Source of the DNA: an uncultured Lachnospiraceae bacterium
GTDB taxonomy: Bacteria > Bacillota > Clostridia > Lachnospirales > Lachnospiraceae
Assembly: GCA_937950565.1 (NCBI GenBank)
Contig: CALFCS010000174.1
Coordinates: forward strand, 1-9,266
Direction of reading: 5' to 3'
DNA: 9,266 nt
This document shows, in pieces, positions 4,614 to 9,266 of the stretch (positions are counted from its first letter, which is position 1; every line of letters starts with the position of its first letter). A model generated the notes under the pieces. The model made no database searches. It saw only the letters and a program-made list of their open reading frames with translations, and had not been told where the DNA came from. Position numbers and translations under genes: made by a program.

Positions 4614-4660
4614 ATGAGAGTAGAGATTAATAAAAAATATTAAAAATGGAGGATAATAAA

Positions 4661-5035
4661 ATGGCAAAATTAACAACAGCTGAATTTATTGATGCTATCA
4701 AAGAGTTATCAGTATTAGAATTAAATGATTTAGTAAAAGCATGTGAAGAAGAATTTGGTGTATCTGCAGCAGCAGGTGTCGTAGTTGCAGCAGCAGGCGG
4801 AGAAGCAGCTGCAGCAGAAGAGAAGGATGAGTTTGATGTAGAATTAGTATCTGCAGGTTCATCTAAGGTTAAAGTAATCAAAGTTGTTCGTGAGATCACA
4901 GGACTTGGCCTGAAAGAGGCTAAGGCAGTTGTAGATGAAGCTCCGAAGGTAGTGAAAGAGGGAGTTTCCAAGGCAGAGGCTGAAGAGATTAAGGCAAAAC
5001 TTGAAGCAGAGGGTGCAGAAGTTAACCTTAAATAA
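4661..5035 (+). CDS. rplL: 50S ribosomal protein L7/L12
   Basis: L7/L12 dimers form the flexible stalk that recruits translation GTPases. The product is 124 residues. The N-terminal dimerisation and L10-binding region (MAKLTTAEFIDAIKELSVLE) is followed by an Ala/Gly/Glu-rich hinge (about 36-53). The globular C-terminal domain (about 54-124) has EFDVELVSAGSSKVKVIKVV and the factor-binding GLGLKEAKAVVDEAPKVVKE. I chose ATG 4661 over the in-frame ATG at 4646 because the latter overlaps the GGAGG (4648-4652), which sits 8 bases before 4661, and because family members begin MAKLT. It is co-transcribed with rplJ, with no terminator between, and ends at a strong terminator 17 bases after its stop. 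Nothing unusual is visible. Confidence 0.99.
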   Translation: MAKLTTAEFIDAIKELSVLELNDLVKACEEEFGVSAAAGVVVAAAGGEAAAAEEKDEFDVELVSAGSSKVKVIKVVREITGLGLKEAKAVVDEAPKVVKEGVSKAEAEEIKAKLEAEGAEVNLK

Positions 5036-5051
5036 TTTGAGAAATCTGACA

Positions 5052-5084
5052 GGGACAGCTGTGAAAATCACGGCTGTCCTTTTT
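5052..5084 (+). terminator. Intrinsic terminator between rplL and rpoB
   Basis: GGACAGCTGTGA (5053-5064) pairs with TCACGGCTGTCC (5068-5079) with one G-U, an AAA loop and five Ts (5080-5084). It should strongly separate abundant rplJL transcription from rpoBC, although partial readthrough, as known for this junction in other bacteria, is possible. Confidence 0.9.
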
Positions 5085-5139
5085 GGTGCTATTCACATTT
5101 TTTTTGACGGCTCTTTTTTGAAAAAATAATAAATATTCG

Positions 5140-5169
5140 TTGACAAGCCTGCGTTCTTCGTGCTATAGT
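5140..5169 (+). promoter_or_regulatory. Extended -10 promoter of rpoBC
   Basis: A consensus -35, TTGACA (5140-5145), lies 18 bases before TATAGT (5164-5169), with TG at 5161-5162 forming an extended -10. Transcription would start near 5175-5177, giving a leader of about 130 nt. The AT-rich stretch just upstream (5098-5139) could act as an UP element. This gives polymerase genes a supply separate from the ribosomal genes. Confidence 0.82.
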
Positions 5170-5174
5170 TAAAA

Positions 5175-5305
5175 ATGCGCTATTGTGGAAACTTATACCA
5201 TAATATTGCCTGAAAATAAGACGAAGTATGTAGGTTTTTGTTTAAATTGCAATATTTACGGGCATCAGCGCCCACAAAAAAATATGTAAGGAGTGAAACG
5301 TCAAT
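5175..5305 (+). promoter_or_regulatory. Structured 5' leader of rpoB
   Basis: AATATTGC (5202-5209) is perfectly complementary to GCAATATT (5249-5256). This is enclosed by TTGTGG (5183-5188) with CCACAA (5272-5277). Together they make a nested two-stem arrangement over almost the whole leader. No T-run terminator lies in it, so it is not an attenuator of the L10 kind. The Shine-Dalgarno AAGGAG (5288-5293) is outside the stems, 12 bases before the ATG. I do not recognise a named RNA family; function is unknown. Confidence 0.45.
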
Positions 5306-8300
5306 ATGGAGAAAAACAGAATTCGCCCTATCAAAAGTGGAAAAAGTTCGCGTATGAGTTATTCCAGACAAAAAGAAGTTCTTCAGATGCCTGACTTGAT
5401 CGAGGTTCAAAAGGACTCTTATAACTGGTTCCTGAATGAAGGATTGAAGGAAGTATTTGATGATATTTCCCCGATTTCTGATTACAGCGGACATCTGAGT
5501 CTGGAATTTGTAGACTTTACTTTATGTGAGGATGATGTAAAGTACACAATTGAAGAGTGCAAAGAGCGGGATGCAACCTATGCAGCACCGTTGAAAGTAA
5601 AGGTAAGACTCCACAACAAAGAGACTGATGAGATTAATGAGCATGAAATTTTTATGGGAGATCTGCCACTGATGACGAGTACCGGTACATTTGTAATTAA
5701 TGGGGCGGAACGAGTTATCGTAAGCCAGCTTGTCCGTTCACCTGGTATTTATTATGCTATTTCCCATGATAAGATTGGGAAAGAGCTGTATTCTTCTACC
5801 GTAATTCCGAATCGTGGTGCATGGCTGGAATATGAGACTGACTCCAATGACGTTTTTTATGTAAGAGTAGATAGAACAAGAAAGGTACCGATTACCGTGC
5901 TGATTCGTGCGTTGGGTATCGGCACGAATCCTGAGATTGTAGAGTTGTTTGGCGAAGAGCCGAAAATCCTTGCAAGTTTTGAAAAGGATGCTGCTACGAA
6001 TTACCAGGAAGGACTTTTGGAATTATATAAGAAGATTCGTCCGGGCGAGCCGCTTGCGGTTGACAGTGCGGAAAGCCTGATTATGAGTATGTTCTTTGAT
6101 CCGAGACGTTATGATCTTGCCAAGGTTGGACGTTACAAATTTAATAAGAAGCTTATGCTCAGGAATCGTATCAGCGGACAGATTCTGGCAGAGGATGTGG
6201 TAAGTCCTCTTACCGGAGAGGTGATTGCAGAGGCGGGTACGAAGGTTACAAGAGAGATTGCCGACCAGATCCAGAATGCGGCGGTTCCTTTCGTATGGAT
6301 TGACAAGCCGGAGGAAGAGAGAAAGATAAAGGTTCTTTCCAGTATGATGGTGGATCTTGCTTCCATCGTAGATATTGACCCGAAGGAAGTAGGGGTTACG
6401 GAACTCGTATATTATCCGGTCCTTGCAGGTCTTCTGGAAGAGACGGCAGGGGATATTGAGGAATTAAAGGATGCAATCAGAAGAGACATTCACGATTTGA
6501 TTCCGAAGCATATTACAAAGGAAGACATCCTTGCATCTATTAACTATAATATTCATTTGGAATATGGACTTGGAAATGATGATGATATTGACCACCTCGG
6601 AAACAGACGTATCCGTGCGGTTGGCGAACTTCTTCAGAATCAGTATAGAATCGGTCTGTCAAGACTGGAACGAGTTGTTCGTGAGAGAATGACGACACAG
6701 GATTTGGAGGGAATATCTCCACAGTCCTTGATTAATATTAAACCGGTAACTGCGGCAGTGAAGGAATTCTTTGGTTCTTCACAGCTGTCACAGTTCATGG
6801 ATCAGAATAACCCGCTCGGTGAGCTGACGCATAAGAGACGTTTGTCAGCGCTTGGACCAGGTGGTCTGTCAAGAGACCGTGCCGGTTTCGAGGTTCGTGA
6901 CGTTCACTATTCTCATTATGGAAGAATGTGTCCGATTGAGACGCCTGAAGGACCGAACATTGGTCTGATCAACTCACTGGCATGTTATGCAAGAATTAAC
7001 CAGTATGGATTTGTAGAGGCTCCGTATCGTAAGATTGATCATACGGATCCGGAAAATCCGGTTGTCACAGATGAAGTTGTGTATATGACTGCGGATGAAG
7101 AGGATAACTACCATGTGGCACAGGCGAACGAGGCATTGGATGCAGAAGGACATTTTGTGCGTAAGACAGTATCCGGACGTTATCGTGAAGAGACGCAGGA
7201 ATATGAGAGAAAATTATTTGATTATATGGACGTGTCTCCGAAGATGGTATTCTCAGTTGCGACAGCATTGATTCCGTTCCTGGAAAATGACGATGCGAAC
7301 CGTGCACTTATGGGTTCAAACATGCAGCGTCAGGCAGTTCCGCTTCTTATGACAGAGGCTCCGGTTGTCGGAACTGGTATGGAGGAGAAATCAGCGGTTG
7401 ACTCAGGCGTATGTGTTGTTGCAAAAGAAGGCGGTGTAGTAGAGCGTTCAACATCTACAGAAATTACAATCCGTCAGGATGATGGTAATTTAAAGAGATA
7501 TAAATTGACAAAATTCCTCAGAAGTAATCAGAGCAACTGTTATAACCAGAGACCGATTGTCTTCAAAGGTGACAGAGTAGAAGCCGGCGATGTAATCGCG
7601 GATGGTCCGTCAACATCAAATGGTGAGATGGCACTTGGCAAGAATCCGCTGATCGGATTTATGACTTGGGAAGGTTATAACTACGAGGATGCTGTACTTT
7701 TGAGTGAAAGACTTGTGCAGGAAGATGTATATACTTCTGTTCATATTGAAGAATATGAGGCAGAGGCCCGTGATACAAAGCTTGGACCGGAAGAAATCAC
7801 TCGTGATATTCCGGGCGTTGGTGACGATGCGCTTAAGAATCTGGATGAAAGAGGTATTATCCGGATTGGCGCTGAGGTGCGTGCAGGAGATATCCTTGTA
7901 GGAAAAGTTACACCAAAGGGAGAGACAGAACTGACGGCGGAGGAAAGACTTCTTCGTGCAATCTTTGGTGAGAAAGCCCGTGAGGTAAGAGATACTTCTC
8001 TGAAAGTACCTCATGGTGAATATGGTATTGTTGTAGATGCGAAGGTATTTACAAGAGATAATGGAGATGAGTTATCACCGGGTGTAAATCAGTCTGTCCG
8101 CATTTACATTGCACAGAAGAGAAAGATATCTGTTGGGGATAAGATGGCCGGACGTCATGGTAACAAGGGTGTTGTTTCCCGTGTGCTCCCGGTAGAGGAT
8201 ATGCCGTTCCTTCCGAACGGACGTCCGCTTGATATTGTGTTGAATCCACTGGGCGTACCTTCCCGTATGAATATCGGACAGGTACTTGAGATTCATCTTT

Positions 8301-9181
8301 CCCTTGCGGCAAAAGCGCTTGGATTTAATATTGCTACACCGGTATTTGACGGTGCAGATGAAAATGATATTATGGATACCCTTGACCTGGCAAATGATTA
8401 TGTAAACTTAAGCTGGGAAGAATTTGAGAAGAAGCATAAGAGAGAACTGCTTCCGGAAGTTATGCAGTATTTGTATGACAACAGAGAACACAGAAAGCTG
8501 TGGAAGGGAGTTCCGCTTTCAAGGGATGGTAAGGTTCGTCTCCGTGACGGAAGAACCGGAGAATATTTTGACAGCCCGGTAACAATCGGACACATGCATT
8601 ATCTGAAACTGCATCACCTTGTTGATGATAAGATTCACGCACGTTCTACTGGTCCTTACTCACTGGTAACACAGCAGCCACTGGGTGGTAAGGCGCAGTT
8701 CGGAGGACAGCGTTTCGGTGAGATGGAAGTATGGGCGCTCGAGGCTTATGGCGCATCTTATACGCTGCAGGAGATTCTGACTGTGAAATCTGATGACGTT
8801 GTCGGACGTGTAAAGACCTATGAAGCGATTATCAAGGGAGAAAATATTCCGGAGCCTGGTATTCCGGAGTCCTTCAAGGTACTTCTGAAAGAGCTTCAGT
8901 CATTGGGACTTGATGTACGTGTACTCCGTGATGATAACACAGAGGTTGAGATTATGGAGACGGTTGATATGGGAGAAACCGATTTCCGTTCTCTGATTGA
9001 AGGAGACAGAAAATACCGTCAGGATGATGATTTCAGCGCTCAGGGCTATACAGAGCAGGAGTTCCAGGGAGAGGAGCTTGTGGATGTAGATGTAGACATA
9101 GATATAGAAGAACCTGAGGATGAATTTGAAATAGAGTTTGAGGAAACTGATGATTTTGCAATGGAATTAGAAGATGAGTAG
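5306..9181 (+). CDS. rpoB: DNA-directed RNA polymerase subunit beta
   Basis: The beta subunit forms one pincer of RNA polymerase and half of the active site. All 1291 residues are present. MSYSRQKEVLQMPDLIEVQK is the conserved N-terminus. The rifampicin pocket runs SSQLSQFMDQNNPL (491-504) to THKRRLSALGPGG, with D499, H509 and S514 matching E. coli D516, H526 and S531. CPIETPEGPNIGLINSLA follows it. Active-site lysine regions are KMAGRHGNKG (946-955) and PLGGKAQFGGQRFGEMEVWA from 1125. The protein is longer than the ~1190 aa of Bacillus subtilis; part of this is an acidic tail (about 1258-1291, rich in D and E). The start is set by MEKNRIRPI homology, with AAGGAG 12 bases upstream. It has its own promoter and leader, and rpoC begins 14 bases after the stop. 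The pocket looks wild-type, so the sequence predicts rifampicin sensitivity at this target. Confidence 0.99.
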   Translation: MEKNRIRPIKSGKSSRMSYSRQKEVLQMPDLIEVQKDSYNWFLNEGLKEVFDDISPISDYSGHLSLEFVDFTLCEDDVKYTIEECKERDATYAAPLKVKVRLHNKETDEINEHEIFMGDLPLMTSTGTFVINGAERVIVSQLVRSPGIYYAISHDKIGKELYSSTVIPNRGAWLEYETDSNDVFYVRVDRTRKVPITVLIRALGIGTNPEIVELFGEEPKILASFEKDAATNYQEGLLELYKKIRPGEPLAVDSAESLIMSMFFDPRRYDLAKVGRYKFNKKLMLRNRISGQILAEDVVSPLTGEVIAEAGTKVTREIADQIQNAAVPFVWIDKPEEERKIKVLSSMMVDLASIVDIDPKEVGVTELVYYPVLAGLLEETAGDIEELKDAIRRDIHDLIPKHITKEDILASINYNIHLEYGLGNDDDIDHLGNRRIRAVGELLQNQYRIGLSRLERVVRERMTTQDLEGISPQSLINIKPVTAAVKEFFGSSQLSQFMDQNNPLGELTHKRRLSALGPGGLSRDRAGFEVRDVHYSHYGRMCPIETPEGPNIGLINSLACYARINQYGFVEAPYRKIDHTDPENPVVTDEVVYMTADEEDNYHVAQANEALDAEGHFVRKTVSGRYREETQEYERKLFDYMDVSPKMVFSVATALIPFLENDDANRALMGSNMQRQAVPLLMTEAPVVGTGMEEKSAVDSGVCVVAKEGGVVERSTSTEITIRQDDGNLKRYKLTKFLRSNQSNCYNQRPIVFKGDRVEAGDVIADGPSTSNGEMALGKNPLIGFMTWEGYNYEDAVLLSERLVQEDVYTSVHIEEYEAEARDTKLGPEEITRDIPGVGDDALKNLDERGIIRIGAEVRAGDILVGKVTPKGETELTAEERLLRAIFGEKAREVRDTSLKVPHGEYGIVVDAKVFTRDNGDELSPGVNQSVRIYIAQKRKISVGDKMAGRHGNKGVVSRVLPVEDMPFLPNGRPLDIVLNPLGVPSRMNIGQVLEIHLSLAAKALGFNIATPVFDGADENDIMDTLDLANDYVNLSWEEFEKKHKRELLPEVMQYLYDNREHRKLWKGVPLSRDGKVRLRDGRTGEYFDSPVTIGHMHYLKLHHLVDDKIHARSTGPYSLVTQQPLGGKAQFGGQRFGEMEVWALEAYGASYTLQEILTVKSDDVVGRVKTYEAIIKGENIPEPGIPESFKVLLKELQSLGLDVRVLRDDNTEVEIMETVDMGETDFRSLIEGDRKYRQDDDFSAQGYTEQEFQGEELVDVDVDIDIEEPEDEFEIEFEETDDFAMELEDE

Positions 9182-9195
9182 AAAGGGGTGCCAGT

Positions 9196-9266
9196 ATGCC
9201 AGAAAATAATAAAGAACAAACTTTTCAGCCAATGACTTTTGATGCAATCAAAATCGGTTTGGCATC
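9196..9266 (+). CDS. rpoC: DNA-directed RNA polymerase subunit beta', 3'-truncated by the window edge
   Basis: The ORF begins at ATG 9196 and is open to the window end, giving 23 residues: MPENNKEQTFQP and then MTFDAIKIGLAS. The QPMTFDAIKIGLAS segment is the conserved N-terminus of Firmicutes beta', just before the zinc-binding region. AAAGGGGTG (9182-9190) lies a few bases upstream as the ribosome binding site. The 14-base gap to rpoB has no terminator, so the two subunits are made from one transcript. The rest of the gene lies outside the window. Confidence 0.96.
   Translation, partial: MPENNKEQTFQPMTFDAIKIGLA

Noticed and set aside
4646..4660. Upstream ATG giving L7/L12 five extra residues (MEDNK)
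   Set aside because: This ATG overlaps the GGAGG that serves the ATG at 4661, and the family start is MAKLT.
5175..5213. 12-codon ORF at the very start of the rpoB leader (MRYCGNLYHNIA)
   Set aside because: Its ATG coincides with the predicted transcription start and has no ribosome binding site; a leaderless leader peptide is possible but unsupported.
6776..6850. Rifampicin-resistance substitution in rpoB
   Set aside because: All key residues of the resistance region, including D499, H509 and S514, have the sensitive-type identity.
7616..8014. Long antisense frames within rpoB, here and at 8049-8312
   Set aside because: These are shadows of a strongly conserved coding sequence, with no start signals or family resemblance.

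Overview
The window is a piece of the conserved ribosomal-protein/RNA-polymerase cluster of a low-to-moderate GC Gram-positive bacterium. It is most likely a member of class Clostridia, and the protein sequences look like Lachnospiraceae, although that family-level call is recognition and not a computed placement. Reading left to right on the + strand: the 3' part of rplK (L11), rplA (L1), an accessory block of four genes, rplJ (L10), rplL (L7/L12), rpoB (the beta subunit of RNA polymerase) and the first codons of rpoC. Strong AGGAGG-type ribosome binding sites, perfect intrinsic terminators and Firmicutes-type RNA leaders fit this assignment.

Region 1 (1-1172) is rplK-rplA. A compact L1-binding RNA element sits between the genes and abuts the rplA Shine-Dalgarno. 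A perfect 16-bp bidirectional terminator follows. Region 2 (about 1173-3802) is an accessory block placed between rplA and rplJ, which are usually neighbours. It holds two head-to-head pairs. The first is an XRE-like helix-turn-helix protein (-) diverging from a membrane-anchored eukaryotic-type Ser/Thr kinase (+). The second is a 51-residue ribbon-helix-helix protein (-) diverging from a DUF5067-like lipoprotein (+). In both pairs I can place sigma-A-type promoters for the two strands that overlap in the same few dozen bases. Convergent terminators lie between the pairs.

Region 3 (3803-5084) is the rplJL operon. It has a strong promoter, an L10 leader with an attenuator terminator and a recognisable competing antiterminator, and a further helix able to hide the rplJ Shine-Dalgarno; rplJ starts with GTG. 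A strong terminator closes the operon. Region 4 (5085-9266) is rpoBC. It has its own extended -10 promoter and a roughly 130-nt 5' leader with long-range stems. RpoB is complete (1291 aa) with an unmutated rifampicin region and an acidic tail.

The ribosomal and polymerase genes are ordinary and well supported. The parts worth attention are the accessory block, with its paired regulator/envelope-protein architecture, and the RNA leaders. I see no mobile-element genes, CRISPR array, tRNA or rRNA. No gene-free stretch exceeds 300 bases; the longest gaps (3803-4043 and 5036-5305) are filled by leaders, terminators and promoters.
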